Shown: piece by piece, positions 1 to 8,885 of the stretch | Position numbering within the stretch: position 1 is the first letter of the stretch | How the letters are laid out: the number at the start of each line of letters is the position of its first letter | DNA from: Bradyrhizobium jicamae | GTDB taxonomy: Bacteria > Pseudomonadota > Alphaproteobacteria > Rhizobiales > Xanthobacteraceae | Assembly (NCBI RefSeq): GCF_001440395.1 | Contig: NZ_LLXZ01000141.1 | Span: 65,495-129,494, forward strand | Direction: 5' to 3' | DNA: 64,000 nucleotides | Program-made: the position numbers and the translations under genes | Notes under the pieces: model-generated | Database searches by the model: none | What the model was told of the DNA's origin: nothing | Seen by the model: the letters and a program-made list of their open reading frames with translations, nothing else

Positions 1-1287
1 CTCGGCCATGTCGACCGCGCCTTGATGGTGAGGGATCATGCCGAGCACAAAGGCCTGGTCGGGATCGACATTAGCGATGCCCTGCATCATCGGGCCGTGC
101 ATACGGTCCATCGCTGCGCGATAGGCCGCCTCGGCCGTCGCCGCTGATGCCGCTGTTGCGGTGGCGCCGTGCATGCCGTGCGGATGCTCGGGGTTCGGCG
201 TGTGCGTCAGCCGTTCGCCGGACGCCGTCCCCGTGTTTCCTTCGATGCCGTAAATCGCGATGTGCAGTCCCCAATACCCCGTTACGAAGATCACAAGCGC
301 GGCCGCAAGTCCTGCCGGGACACCAGCCAGCCTGCGCTTGACGGCAGGCAGGAAATGCACCTCCCTTGTATGATCGGCGGCGATGGCGACGATGATCGCC
401 ATGATGAGCGCGTGGCCGATCAGGTCGGTGCGGCCGAACGGATAGACGGCTGCGTTGAAGATGACGAAGAGCGCGATGGCCGACAGTCGGCGGACCAGCG
501 GCGTCCAGATCAGGCCGAATCCCATCGTGAATTCGGCGACGCCGGCCATCGGAATGAAGACATCGCGCGGCATGCCGAAAGTCAGGAAGGGCTTTTCCTC
601 CACGAGCGGGTAGAACCAGTCGGGATAGGCGAACTTTTCGAGGCTCGACCACATCAGCGCGATGGCCACGCCCCAGCGCAGCGCCTCGAAGCGATGCTTG
701 CGCCATTCCGGATTGGACGATGCCTCCAGCACCAGATAGGCGGCGACGCCGACGCCGAGCGCAAGATAGTCAAGCAGGTGGAAGACATCGTAGTCGCGCA
801 GCGCCAGCAGCCACAGGCCGATGATGCCGAGAGCCGCAAGCGGCTGCGTCTTGCGAGAGAAGATCAGCCCGGCGATCAGGAGCTGCGTCCACGACACCCA
901 TTCGGCGGGCGTCTTCAGATCGGGCGTCAGGTAGACGCCACCGACCGCGAAGATCGCCACGAAGAAGGCGGCGATGACCACGCGCACGAAGTTGTCGAGG
1001 CAGTTCCAGAGCGGGTCGGTGATCCGGTCCATGCCGCTTAGAATCGTTTCACCCGCACTCGACTTCTCAATCGCTCTTGTCACGAGGAAAAACACCAGCA
1101 CCAGCGCGATGCCGGTCCAGAACCAGAGATTGGTCAGCGTGGCCGCAATCGGCTGTGGCGGTGCGCCGACGATATAGGGGGCAAACCATTTCACATGCGC
1201 GTGCGCCGGGCTCGATGCCGCCATGAATGCGAGTGCGGTCAGACCCAGCAGGCGAGCCGGGAAGCGAAGCAGAGTGGGATGGTTCAA
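1..1287 (-). CDS. Multi-pass membrane protein with C-terminal DUF305 domain (3' end outside window)
   Basis: An open frame of 429 codons runs off the left edge, so the stop is not seen. I start it at a TTG because GAGGAG lies 6 bases upstream and the N-terminus then reads as a signal peptide ending near residue 30 (ASSPAHA). Residues 50-345 hold about seven or eight hydrophobic segments, like DoxX-type or uncharacterised membrane proteins. A His-rich linker (residues 361-373) leads into a DUF305 domain, with MIPHHQGAVDMA at residues 417-428. DUF305 proteins such as cyanobacterial CopM are often found with copper resistance genes. The neighbours, a PCuAC-like protein and a His-rich barrel, fit metal handling at the cell envelope. 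The TTG start is the least certain point; an internal ATG lies at codon 22. Confidence 0.75.
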   Translation of the reverse strand, partial: MNHPTLLRFPARLLGLTALAFMAASSPAHAHVKWFAPYIVGAPPQPIAATLTNLWFWTGIALVLVFFLVTRAIEKSSAGETILSGMDRITDPLWNCLDNFVRVVIAAFFVAIFAVGGVYLTPDLKTPAEWVSWTQLLIAGLIFSRKTQPLAALGIIGLWLLALRDYDVFHLLDYLALGVGVAAYLVLEASSNPEWRKHRFEALRWGVAIALMWSSLEKFAYPDWFYPLVEEKPFLTFGMPRDVFIPMAGVAEFTMGFGLIWTPLVRRLSAIALFVIFNAAVYPFGRTDLIGHALIMAIIVAIAADHTREVHFLPAVKRRLAGVPAGLAAALVIFVTGYWGLHIAIYGIEGNTGTASGERLTHTPNPEHPHGMHGATATAASAATAEAAYRAAMDRMHGPMMQGIANVDPDQAFVLGMIPHHQGAVDMAE

Positions 1288-1324
1288 TTTTCTTCTCCTC
1301 GGAACGAGGCTTTTTGCGAGTGAA

Positions 1325-1558
1325 TCAGGTCGCACCTATCGGGAAAACCGCAACGCCGTGGTCCGACATTGTGCCCGATCTGCAGTAACCCGAAGGGATG
1401 GTGACCCCGCCGGAAGAATAGTGGTTGAGATACAGATCGCATAGTTCCGTGACGGCAATTGCCTTATGGTCAAGTTTGGCTTTCCACTGGATTGTCTCCA
1501 TGTGCGACAGCGCCCAACTGAAATTTCCTTGCCGGCGAGGCCAGGCGTCCACATGCAA
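1325..1558 (-). pseudogene. Possible remnant of a tyrosine recombinase
   Basis: A short open frame here contains the stretch AIAVTELCDLYL (bases about 1437-1472), which resembles the start of the core-binding domain in rhizobial phage-type integrases (typically TVSELCDLYL). The similarity fades downstream, and no catalytic Arg/His/Tyr region follows before the frame ends. If real, it is a decayed fragment of a mobile element. It lies in a 544-base stretch (1288-1831) that otherwise shows no gene. The call rests on one short motif. Confidence 0.25.
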
Positions 1559-1831
1559 TCCGGCCGTGCGGCGGCGCCAACGCGCCGTGTCCCTGCCGAC
1601 AGCACCTGCATTTATTTCGCCAGAGATTTGAGAGTCGGGCGGATCGCGTCCGCGAGCCGATGCTGCAGCCTGGGGGTGGGCCTCAAGTGCGCGGCGGTCG
1701 AATTTCGATGGTATCGCGGTCGATTGGTTGATCGATCGTTACCATCCGGAGCGGCGAAGGTAGACAGAACTCACCCACGCCGGCCGAAATTTCGTTAACC
1801 CAGGACGCATCCGTTTCCGGAGCGCCCGCCG

Positions 1832-2056
1832 TCAGTTGACGGCGTAGCTGGCGGAGTGGGCCGTCGCGTGGCCGGTTGCCACGTGACAGAAAGCCTCATA
1901 GTAAGCTTCCAGTTCGGCGACGGCGCGATGTTCCCACTCGCTGGCCTGCGCCAGCAGGGAACAGCTGTGCAGTGGCCGGTACGCCGCGGTTTGACGGCAC
2001 AGCGATGCGATCGTGCGGTATCGGCGAACGTTTTCCATGATGGCCAGGCCGTTCAT
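1832..2056 (-). CDS. Small hypothetical protein (74 aa)
   Basis: The frame opens at an ATG preceded by GGGGAGA about 7 bases upstream, which is why a longer in-frame extension was not used. The product has a basic N-terminal half (ENVRRYRTIASLCRQTAAYRP) followed by an acidic, aromatic helix-like part (EWEHRAVAELEAYYEAF). I recall short proteins with the RYRxIASLCRQxAxYRP pattern in Bradyrhizobium, but no function is known to me. It shares the strand of the next small gene and of the PCuAC-like gene. Confidence 0.55.
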   Translation of the reverse strand: MNGLAIMENVRRYRTIASLCRQTAAYRPLHSCSLLAQASEWEHRAVAELEAYYEAFCHVATGHATAHSASYAVN

Positions 2057-2205
2057 ATCAGGATCTCCCCATTCCTTTTCCCTGAGACGAACTTGCGGCA
2101 GAACGATTTTCGATTGGTTAGCGCGGACGGGAGAGCGCGCGCGTGGTTTCGGAACTGTTGACGGCGGACGAGCAGCGAGCGGACACCGAGCGACCTCCCG
2201 GAATT

Positions 2206-2481
2206 TTACTCCTCCGCGCGAGCCGCCTGCGCCGAGATCGAAGGACTGCCGCTGGAGCAGATGACATCCTGCGAACGACCATCGGCCGAAACAAGCGAAG
2301 CACTGTTTGCCTCGTGCGCGACGGCGGGGATCAACAAAGTGCAAGCACAGTAAGCCAGTCCAATGCCGAGAAGCGATGCGGACAAGACCGTGGCAACGGA
2401 CCGCAAGGCAACTGACCTTGCTTGCAACGACGGTCGCGCCGTGCCCGAATTAGCGAGCGACATTTGGCTTGAGCTGGACAC
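2206..2481 (-). CDS. Small hypothetical protein with one hydrophobic segment (91 aa)
   Basis: The frame starts at GTG with GGGGGA 9 bases upstream. An internal ATG at codon 7 is an alternative. Residues 27-53 form a hydrophobic stretch with two cysteines (GIGLAYCACTLLIPAVA), consistent with a signal anchor or uncleaved signal peptide. The rest is Ser/Ala-rich and of low complexity. It sits between the 74-aa gene and the PCuAC-like gene on the same strand. Coding status is plausible but not certain. Confidence 0.4.
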   Translation of the reverse strand: MSSSSQMSLANSGTARPSLQARSVALRSVATVLSASLLGIGLAYCACTLLIPAVAHEANSASLVSADGRSQDVICSSGSPSISAQAARAEE

Positions 2482-2602
2482 GGATCAGTATCCCCCATGA
2501 AGAATGACGGTTCGAAGATCGGCCGTCGCTTTCAGCGGCGGCGCGTTGTTTCAAGCCCCGTCTCAGTTGCTCACTGGTTCGGCGCGAGGCGGCGCGGACA
2601 CG

Positions 2603-3121
2603 TTAATGGTGCTTGTGCGAGACACCATTGACGCCACTGACGGCAGCTCCGGCATTTTCCTCGATGTTGTAGATGATCTCGACGGGCCCGGCTTTCTCGA
2701 ACACCAGCGTGCCCTTCACCTTCTGGCCGACCTGGAACGGCTCCTTCAGTCCCATCAGCAGGATGCGGTAGGCGCCGGGCTTCAACTCCACGGTCTTGCC
2801 GGGCTTGATCTCGATGCCGTTGGCGACCGGGCGCGTCTTCGCCATGCCGTCGACATCGACCATCTCGTGCACCTCGATCGAGCTCGCCACCGGCGAGGTG
2901 CCGCCGATCAGGCGGTCCGCCGTCTTTCCCTTGTTGGTGATGGTGAGATAGCCGCCCGCGATGTTGGCATCCTTCGGCGTCGGGCGCGACCAGGGATGGC
3001 CGATGTCGATTGCGCCGACCTTGAATTCGTGCGCGCCGGCGACGCCTGCGATGAGCAAAGTTGCGGCGATGAAAATGGCCGCGGTGACAAACACAAAGAT
3101 GTCTCTGACGACGGTTGTCAT
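2603..3121 (-). CDS. PCu(A)C-family periplasmic copper chaperone-like protein
   Basis: The 172-aa product has an N-terminal membrane or signal segment (residues 10-30, ending GVAGAHE) and then the cupredoxin-like fold of PCuAC proteins, which pass copper to cytochrome oxidase CuA sites. The first part of the copper site is present (H85, M87, M93). In the second part, which normally reads His-x-Met, the sequence is GAYRILLM, with Arg119 in place of His. The tail ends SHKHH, which could bind metal instead. The ATG follows AGGAC. Copper delivery is therefore the family role, but binding by the standard site is doubtful. Confidence 0.8.
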   Translation of the reverse strand: MTTVVRDIFVFVTAAIFIAATLLIAGVAGAHEFKVGAIDIGHPWSRPTPKDANIAGGYLTITNKGKTADRLIGGTSPVASSIEVHEMVDVDGMAKTRPVANGIEIKPGKTVELKPGAYRILLMGLKEPFQVGQKVKGTLVFEKAGPVEIIYNIEENAGAAVSGVNGVSHKHH

Positions 3122-3461
3122 AATGTCCTACTCCGATACGCGCTGGACGGAGCGACGTGTAGAGAAACATTCAGACGCGATTACGGCTGGTGCTCGCCGT
3201 GATTGCGGCTGCCGCCGGACGTGATTGCGGCTACCGCTACACGCGACGCGAAAATTCAGGACGCACAACCGGCGAGCGGGTAACGCCGCTTTCGCCATTT
3301 GCCTAACACGCGACAGCCACACGGATGCCGCGCCCGCGATAACGTCTTCGTTTTTCCGCTTCGCTTCCGTCGCGAGCAAGCCGCGCTTCTCGCACGATCC
3401 AGTCAATCTGGCGCCCGATTGCGATGGCTAATCGCAGCACAGTAAGTGTAAGGGGGCGTAT
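3122..3461. other. Divergent intergenic region with short tandem repeat
   Basis: This 340-base stretch separates the PCuAC-like gene from the barrel gene and must hold their divergent promoters. Around 3178-3236 the unit GATTgCGGCT(g/a)CCGC occurs two to three times in imperfect tandem. I see no convincing coding sequence or promoter consensus. Confidence 0.35.
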
Positions 3462-4610
3462 GTGTCTGCGTATCTTAGGCGGCCCGCGGCCGGCATCTTT
3501 TCATCCATGATGTTGTTTCTCGTTGCGCCCGCGGAAGCGCATCACCCCGGCGGCGGCGGCAACACCGGTAGCGGCGGCCCCATCAACACCATCTCGGCCG
3601 ACACGCTTGCCGAAGGAATGTTCGCCGCATCCATCCGCTACGAGTTTATTCGGCTCGGTCAGCTCAGCGATGCCGATCTGATCGCCGCGGCAAACAGGGG
3701 CACGCACGCGCATTCGCTCCGCTCGCTCGACAGCGCCTCGCTTTCGGTCGCCTACGGCGTCACCAACGATCTGACGGTCGCCGTTCGCGCCTCCGGCGTG
3801 CGCCGCTCGGATATCCGCGAGGTCGGCGAAGACATGCTGAGCGGCGGCCATATGGGCATCATGAATGCGAATGACATGAGCAGCCTGATGAGTCCCGACG
3901 GCGTCAACCGGCGTGGCAACTCGGCAGGCTTCGGCGACGTCACCATGCTCGGGCAGTATCGTTTCCACAGCAACGCGCAGACCGGGACATCGGCCGCCGT
4001 GCTGTTCGGCTTCAAGGCGCCGACCGGCAGCACCAGCCAGCGCGACGCCTTCGGCCAGCTCTTCCAGGCCGAGTTTCAGCCGGGCTCGGGCTCATGGGAC
4101 GGACTGATCGGCGCCGCCTTTACCAAGCGCGCGGGCCGCTGGTCGTTCGACGTGAGCGGCCTTTATTACCTGATCACCAACGGCACGCAGAATACCAATC
4201 TCGGCGACCGCTTTCTGTTCGGCGGCGCGGTGTCGTATCGCCTGGTCGGCGCCACCGGCTCGGCGAAAGAGATCGAGCTGCACGAGTACTGCATGCAGCC
4301 GCGCAACCAGCTGCAGGAGCACTGCCTCTATCACGCCAATCACGATCACAGCGACATGAAGAAGACGCCCTACACGCTCGATCTCGTGCTGGAGCTCAAT
4401 GGCGAGTGGCACGACAAGCAGCGCATCGCCGGCGTTCCCGATCCCAATTCGGGCGGCACCACCGTCTATCTTTCTCCAGGCGTACGCGTCGGCGTCGATC
4501 GCTTCTCGGGTTTCGTCTCCGTCGGTGTGCCGGTCATCAACCAGCACAACGGCGTTCAGTCCAAGCCGGATTTCCGCGTGCTTACGGGGATCGGCGCGCG
4601 GCTGAATTGA
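3462..4610 (+). CDS. Putative outer-membrane beta-barrel transporter
   Basis: The 382-aa product starts at GTG with AGGGGG 5 bases upstream. It has a signal peptide ending near residue 26 (APAEA), then a His/Gly-rich stretch (HHPGGGGNTGSGGP). The remainder alternates short amphipathic strands, as in the MetA-pathway-of-phenol-degradation type of outer-membrane channel. A second His-rich loop (HANHDHSD) lies near residue 290. The neighbours suggest metal rather than phenol as substrate, but that is inference. The 3' end faces a chemoreceptor gene, with a CGTCATG/CATGACG hairpin at 4639-4658 between them. Confidence 0.65.
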   Translation: MSAYLRRPAAGIFSSMMLFLVAPAEAHHPGGGGNTGSGGPINTISADTLAEGMFAASIRYEFIRLGQLSDADLIAAANRGTHAHSLRSLDSASLSVAYGVTNDLTVAVRASGVRRSDIREVGEDMLSGGHMGIMNANDMSSLMSPDGVNRRGNSAGFGDVTMLGQYRFHSNAQTGTSAAVLFGFKAPTGSTSQRDAFGQLFQAEFQPGSGSWDGLIGAAFTKRAGRWSFDVSGLYYLITNGTQNTNLGDRFLFGGAVSYRLVGATGSAKEIELHEYCMQPRNQLQEHCLYHANHDHSDMKKTPYTLDLVLELNGEWHDKQRIAGVPDPNSGGTTVYLSPGVRVGVDRFSGFVSVGVPVINQHNGVQSKPDFRVLTGIGARLN

Positions 4611-4638
4611 GGCCTGTGGTTTGCTGGCTGCCGTTGCC

Positions 4639-4658
4639 CGTCATGGCCGGGCATGACG
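4639..4658. terminator. Hairpin between convergent genes
   Basis: CGTCATG and CATGACG form a perfect 7-bp stem with a 6-base loop in the 67-base gap between the converging barrel and chemoreceptor genes. There is no T-run, so it is only a possible two-way transcription end. Confidence 0.35.
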
Positions 4659-4677
4659 AGAAAGTCCATTCGCGCCC

Positions 4678-6375
4678 TTAGGCCGCGCGGATGTTGCCGA
4701 GGAATTTTCCGGTTTCGGTCTCGAGCTGTTCGGACTGCGAGGTCAGTTGCGCGGCCGCATTCAGGACCAGGGTGGCGGCGGCGTCGACCTTGCTCGAGGC
4801 TTCGCGCACGCCGGTGATGTTTTGCATCACCTCCTGGGCGCCCTGCGCCGCCTGCTGCACGCTGCGGGCAATCTCGTTGGTCGCAGCGCCCTGCTCTTCG
4901 ACGGCGGCGGCAATCGAGCCGGTGATTTCATTCATCTGGCCGATCGTGGTGCCGATTTCGCGGATCGCGTTGACCGTCGAGCCGGTGGCATCGCGAATTT
5001 CCTGAATCTGGCTGGTGATTTCGTCGGTAGCCTTGGCGGTCTGTGACGACAGCGCCTTGACCTCGTTGGCCACCACGGCAAAACCCCTGCCGGCTTCGCC
5101 CGCGCGGGCGGCCTCGATGGTCGCGTTCAACGCCAGCAAGTTCGTCTGCCCTGCGATGGTCTGGATCAGCGCCATCACCTCGCCGATCTTTTGCGAGGCC
5201 TCGACCAGGCGGCCAACCATGGCTTCGGTCCGGTTCGCCTGCCCGACCGCATTCTGAGCAATGGACGAAGACTGGGTGACCTGCCGCGCGATCTCTTGGA
5301 TCGACGACGACAGCTCTTCCGCCGACGCCGCGACGGTCTGGACGTTCGACGCCGTCTGCTCCGCGGCGGCCGCGACCTTCGCGCTCTGACCCGTCGTCCC
5401 CACCGCGATCGTTGACATCGATGAAGCGGAATTCTGCAGTTCGTCCGCAGCGGTGCTGGTGCCCCGGATCACGCCGCCGATGCTGCGCTCGAAATCGTCG
5501 GCGATGCGGGACAGAACCGCCTGCCGTTCCTCGGCCGAACGCGACTTCATCGCTTCCTGCTCGGTGCGGAGCCGCGTCGTCTCGACCAGATGATCCTTGA
5601 AGACCTGAAGGCTGCGCGCAATCCGGCCGATTTCGTTGGTCCGATCGACGAACGGAACCTCGGCCGTGAGGTTGCCCTTGGCCAGTTCATCCATGGCCGC
5701 GCAGGTCTTGTTGAGCGGAACGACCAGCCCGCGGCCAAGCCAGAACGCGACGAACGCCGCGATGGCGAGGCCAGCGAGACCTGCGATTCCGGCCCACATC
5801 ATCCGGCTGAAGACCACGGCGTCGATATCGTCGACATAGGCGCCCGCCTGCAGCGCGAGCAGCTTGTCGCCTGCGCCAAAAGAACCGACATAGGAGACCT
5901 TGCGGAGTTCGGCGCCGCCGGCCGACCGGGGCGCCAGGTATTCGACAAAGCCGCCGCCGGCACGCGCCGTCCGCACGATGTCCTGGATCAGGAGCTTGCC
6001 GCTCTTGTCCTTGAACTCCCAGCGGTTGACGTTGATGTATTTGGGATTGGCATGCACGTAGGTGACGCCGGCATCGGAGCTTCCCGTGCCGTAGACGCCG
6101 ATATAATCGGAATATTCGCCCCAGCGCATGGCGCTGATCGCGGCAAACGCCGCCTGGCGCGCCTGGTCCGGACTGATCCGGCCGGCTTTGGACTCGCCGT
6201 CATAGTGGGCCAGGATCTTGGTCGCGCCTTCGACCAGATTGCGGACGGTGGTGCGCCGCTCGTCCAGCACCGCATCGCGCAACACCAGGATCTGCAGGGC
6301 GGAGACGCCAACCAGCACGATCGTCAGCGCCGCAATGATCATCGCAAAACGCTGATAGACGCTAAGGTTACGCAT
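4678..6375 (-). CDS. Methyl-accepting chemotaxis protein, single-Cache sensor
   Basis: The 565-aa chemoreceptor starts at the ATG that follows AGGAAGGAAG; an upstream in-frame start 12 codons earlier lacks such a site. Residues 8-30 form the first membrane segment. A periplasmic part of about 150 residues resembles the single-Cache (sCache_2) ligand domain ([19 protein letters not shown]). A second membrane segment lies near 193-217, followed by HAMP and the cytoplasmic signalling helix with the conserved tip ([19 protein letters not shown]). There is no C-terminal CheR/CheB docking pentapeptide. The ligand is unknown. It stands alone, without che genes. Confidence 0.88.
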   Translation of the reverse strand: MRNLSVYQRFAMIIAALTIVLVGVSALQILVLRDAVLDERRTTVRNLVEGATKILAHYDGESKAGRISPDQARQAAFAAISAMRWGEYSDYIGVYGTGSSDAGVTYVHANPKYINVNRWEFKDKSGKLLIQDIVRTARAGGGFVEYLAPRSAGGAELRKVSYVGSFGAGDKLLALQAGAYVDDIDAVVFSRMMWAGIAGLAGLAIAAFVAFWLGRGLVVPLNKTCAAMDELAKGNLTAEVPFVDRTNEIGRIARSLQVFKDHLVETTRLRTEQEAMKSRSAEERQAVLSRIADDFERSIGGVIRGTSTAADELQNSASSMSTIAVGTTGQSAKVAAAAEQTASNVQTVAASAEELSSSIQEIARQVTQSSSIAQNAVGQANRTEAMVGRLVEASQKIGEVMALIQTIAGQTNLLALNATIEAARAGEAGRGFAVVANEVKALSSQTAKATDEITSQIQEIRDATGSTVNAIREIGTTIGQMNEITGSIAAAVEEQGAATNEIARSVQQAAQGAQEVMQNITGVREASSKVDAAATLVLNAAAQLTSQSEQLETETGKFLGNIRAA

Positions 6376-6590
6376 GCCGCTTCCTTCCTGCTGGTTGAGC
6401 ACTCGTACCAATACAACGTTAATCGATTGTTATCGGGTTGCGCGGACGGCCTTCCGCGTCCGATTGCGAGAATCGGCGCTTGAAATGACGGCGGCGCGGC
6501 GACACAATGGCGCGCATCCTTCAAACGTAATGCGCCAATGACCCCCCGCACCCGCGCGGAATGACATGGTGCGGTTAAGAGTGACCCATA

Positions 6591-6908
6591 ATGGCTGAAG
6601 CCGATCTCGACGTTCTTATCCGGCAATTCGCAAAGGCGCAGAACAAGAACCTGATGGCCGCCGTCAAGAAGCGGCGCGACCAGATCATGGCCCGCGCGGC
6701 CAAGGCCAAGGACAAGGAGACGCGGGACCAATTCCGGCTGATCGCCAGGAGCACGATGGAGCTCGGCACGGCCGCGGCCAAGCGGCTGCAAAACTCGGCG
6801 GCAATCACCGCCGACAGCTATGCGCGGGCCATCCGGAATGCGGCCGAGGAAGCGGCGGCGGCTGCGAAGAAGCCAGCGAAAAAGGCTGCAAAGAAGCAAG
6901 AGGCCTGA
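6591..6908 (+). CDS. Small helical protein with Lys/Ala-rich tail (105 aa)
   Basis: The product begins MAEADLDVLIRQFAKAQN and is predicted helical throughout. Its last 25 residues are built from alanine and lysine (KKPAKKAAKKQ), like the tails of histone H1-like and other nucleic-acid-binding proteins. No known domain was recognised. It diverges from the chemoreceptor gene at 4678-6375 and converges with the serine hydrolase gene. A role in DNA or RNA binding is a guess from composition. Confidence 0.6.
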   Translation: MAEADLDVLIRQFAKAQNKNLMAAVKKRRDQIMARAAKAKDKETRDQFRLIARSTMELGTAAAKRLQNSAAITADSYARAIRNAAEEAAAAAKKPAKKAAKKQEA

Positions 6909-6923
6909 ATCGACCGCTCGGGC

Positions 6924-8192
6924 TCAGGCGGCCCTATGGGCGCGGTAAATACCGCGCTCGAATAGACGATAGGCATTGAGCGCGCGCTGGTCGGCGAACG
7001 GCAGTATCTGCATCATGATCACCCCCGCGATACGCGACGCCGGGTCGATCCAATAGTAGGTATTGTAAAGCCCGGCCCATGTCAGGCTGCCCCCGCTGCG
7101 GCCATCAGGCACGGGATCGATGTTGATCATATCGCCAAGCCCCCACCGCAGCCGGACTCCCGGGAAAAAATCGACGTTGTCGGACAATGCCGGATTTGTC
7201 GTCTTGAGAATTCCGGCGTCGAGGTCGCCGATCTGATTGGTGGACATGAGTGCAACCGTCTGCGGCCGCAAGATGCTCTTCCCGGCAAGTGCCCCGCCAT
7301 TCAACAGCGCCTGGAGCAAAGTCAGATAATCCGGCGCGGTGGAATAGATGCCGCCGCCACCAGAAACCGTTTTCGGGTCGGTTCGTCTCACCAAAGGCTG
7401 CGGCACAAGCGTACCATTCATCTTGCGCAAATGCAGACTTGCCTGGCGTGTGCGCTGCTTCTCGGTGAGCGAGAAAGCAGTGTCGTTCATCCTGAGCGGA
7501 CCTAGAATGTGATCGCGGAAATAGCGGTCCAGACTTTGCCCACTGACGATTTCAACGAGCCGGCCGACCCGGTCGAGACTGCCGCCATAGGCCCATTTGG
7601 CGCCCGGATCTGAAATCAGTGACGTGCGGGGTAGCGCCGGATCGTTGCGGGCTGCCCTGTTGTAGCGAACAACATTCGCGTCCCAAAGCTGATAGCTAAA
7701 GCCGGATGTGTGCGTCAGCAGATTGCGCAGCGTGATAGGCTTTCGAGCGGCGCGCAGTTGCGGCGCCCCCTGCGTATCGAAACCATCGAGAACCTGGGGT
7801 GACCCAAGCGTCGGATCAATTCTCGCCGCCGGTTCGTCCAGTTTGAGCTTGTCCTGTTCGACGAGCTGCATCGCTGCGACCGATGTCAGCAATTTGGTCA
7901 TCGACGCGATACTGAAGACCGTATCGGCCGACATCCTGACAGCCGTGCCCATGCTTCTTGCGCCGAATGCGCCCTGGTAGATCACCGAGCGTTCCGTCGC
8001 GGCCATGGCGACAACGCCTGGCACGTCTGCCGCATCGACCCGAGCCTGCAAAATGGCGTCGATTTCCCCGGTACGGGGCAACATGCGGAGCGGAGCTGCA
8101 AGGCCGGGAACGGCTCCGCCGGGGATCAGGCCTGCCGCCGCGACGGCTGCCGTTCGCAACAACGTATCGCGCCGACTGAACCGCACCGTCAT
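6924..8192 (-). CDS. Tat-exported serine hydrolase, beta-lactamase class C family
   Basis: The 422-aa product has a twin-arginine signal (SRRDTLLR, residues 6-13) and a hydrophobic stretch ending near LAAP. The catalytic SxxK is SMTK at residues 97-100, and HTSGFSYQLW is the usual loop of the family. The YxN position appears as YGG in AKWAYGGS, so the third residue is not Asn. Such proteins are mostly esterases or peptidases rather than true beta-lactamases. It is 10 bases downstream of the racemase-like gene on the same strand, so the two are probably co-transcribed. Confidence 0.85.
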   Translation of the reverse strand: MTVRFSRRDTLLRTAAVAAAGLIPGGAVPGLAAPLRMLPRTGEIDAILQARVDAADVPGVVAMAATERSVIYQGAFGARSMGTAVRMSADTVFSIASMTKLLTSVAAMQLVEQDKLKLDEPAARIDPTLGSPQVLDGFDTQGAPQLRAARKPITLRNLLTHTSGFSYQLWDANVVRYNRAARNDPALPRTSLISDPGAKWAYGGSLDRVGRLVEIVSGQSLDRYFRDHILGPLRMNDTAFSLTEKQRTRQASLHLRKMNGTLVPQPLVRRTDPKTVSGGGGIYSTAPDYLTLLQALLNGGALAGKSILRPQTVALMSTNQIGDLDAGILKTTNPALSDNVDFFPGVRLRWGLGDMINIDPVPDGRSGGSLTWAGLYNTYYWIDPASRIAGVIMMQILPFADQRALNAYRLFERGIYRAHRAA

Positions 8193-8202
8193 CGCGCTCC
8201 CC

Positions 8203-8823
8203 TCAACGCCCTGGAACCAGCACCGCGCTGTCGGGTGTCGTCAGCACGGGCCGTCCGGTTACCTCGGCGACCTGTTCCGCCGCCGGGGCCAGACTGTATT
8301 GGGCGAGCGCGATCAGGTCGCAGTCGCGCAAGTCCCTTGATGCTTCCACGACGAGGCGGTCATGGGTGGCGCGGTCACCGCGATCGAGCGCGGCCATTGC
8401 GCCGTCGGCCAGTTTCGGCACTAGTTCGATCGAGGACGGAAATTCCGGCGGCATCGAGACCAGTGTCGGCGGAAATGTCGACAGCAAGCCGATCTTCCTA
8501 CCCCGTGCGACCGCCTGCTCGATCATCGCCTCGTTCGGCTTGAGCACCGGCACCGGGGCATGGGCACGCGCGACCGCCTCGATGCAAGGGCCGAACGCCG
8601 AACAGGTGAACAGGATCGCATCCGACCCGGTGCCGGCCGCGTAGCGTCCAAGCCTAAGAAAACGCTCGGTCATGGCGTCGGTGAGCCCGCCGTCACGCGC
8701 CAGATCGGCCGACAGGCTGTCGTCCAGCAGATTCATCAGGCGCGCCTCCGGCCAAAGCCTGGCGAAGGAGGTTTCGATCGGGACGATCGAATGTTTCAGG
8801 GCGTGGATCAGGGTAATGCGCAT
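8203..8823 (-). CDS. Asp/Glu racemase superfamily protein
   Basis: The 206-aa product matches the Asp/Glu/hydantoin racemase fold. The first catalytic cysteine is C74 in FTCSAFGP. The second cysteine, usually in a GCT or CTH motif of the C-terminal half, is absent; the corresponding stretch reads LIALAQYSLAP. Two-cysteine racemisation is therefore unlikely, and a lyase, isomerase or decarboxylase-like activity is possible. The gene precedes the Tat serine hydrolase by 10 bases. Confidence 0.75.
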   Translation of the reverse strand: MRITLIHALKHSIVPIETSFARLWPEARLMNLLDDSLSADLARDGGLTDAMTERFLRLGRYAAGTGSDAILFTCSAFGPCIEAVARAHAPVPVLKPNEAMIEQAVARGRKIGLLSTFPPTLVSMPPEFPSSIELVPKLADGAMAALDRGDRATHDRLVVEASRDLRDCDLIALAQYSLAPAAEQVAEVTGRPVLTTPDSAVLVPGR

Positions 8824-8885
8824 GCGCGACAGTCTGGCTGCGGCGCGGCCGGTGTCAACCCGGCCTGCCGCAACGCGCTTGCTGC

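Noticed and set aside
169-1041. 290-codon plus-strand frame
   Set aside because: It is antisense to the membrane/DUF305 gene, which has a signal peptide, membrane segments and a known domain; the plus-strand product is Arg/Asp-rich and featureless.
3178-3236. Short tandem repeat as a possible CRISPR-like array
   Set aside because: Units are only 15-20 bases, imperfect and without spacers of constant length.
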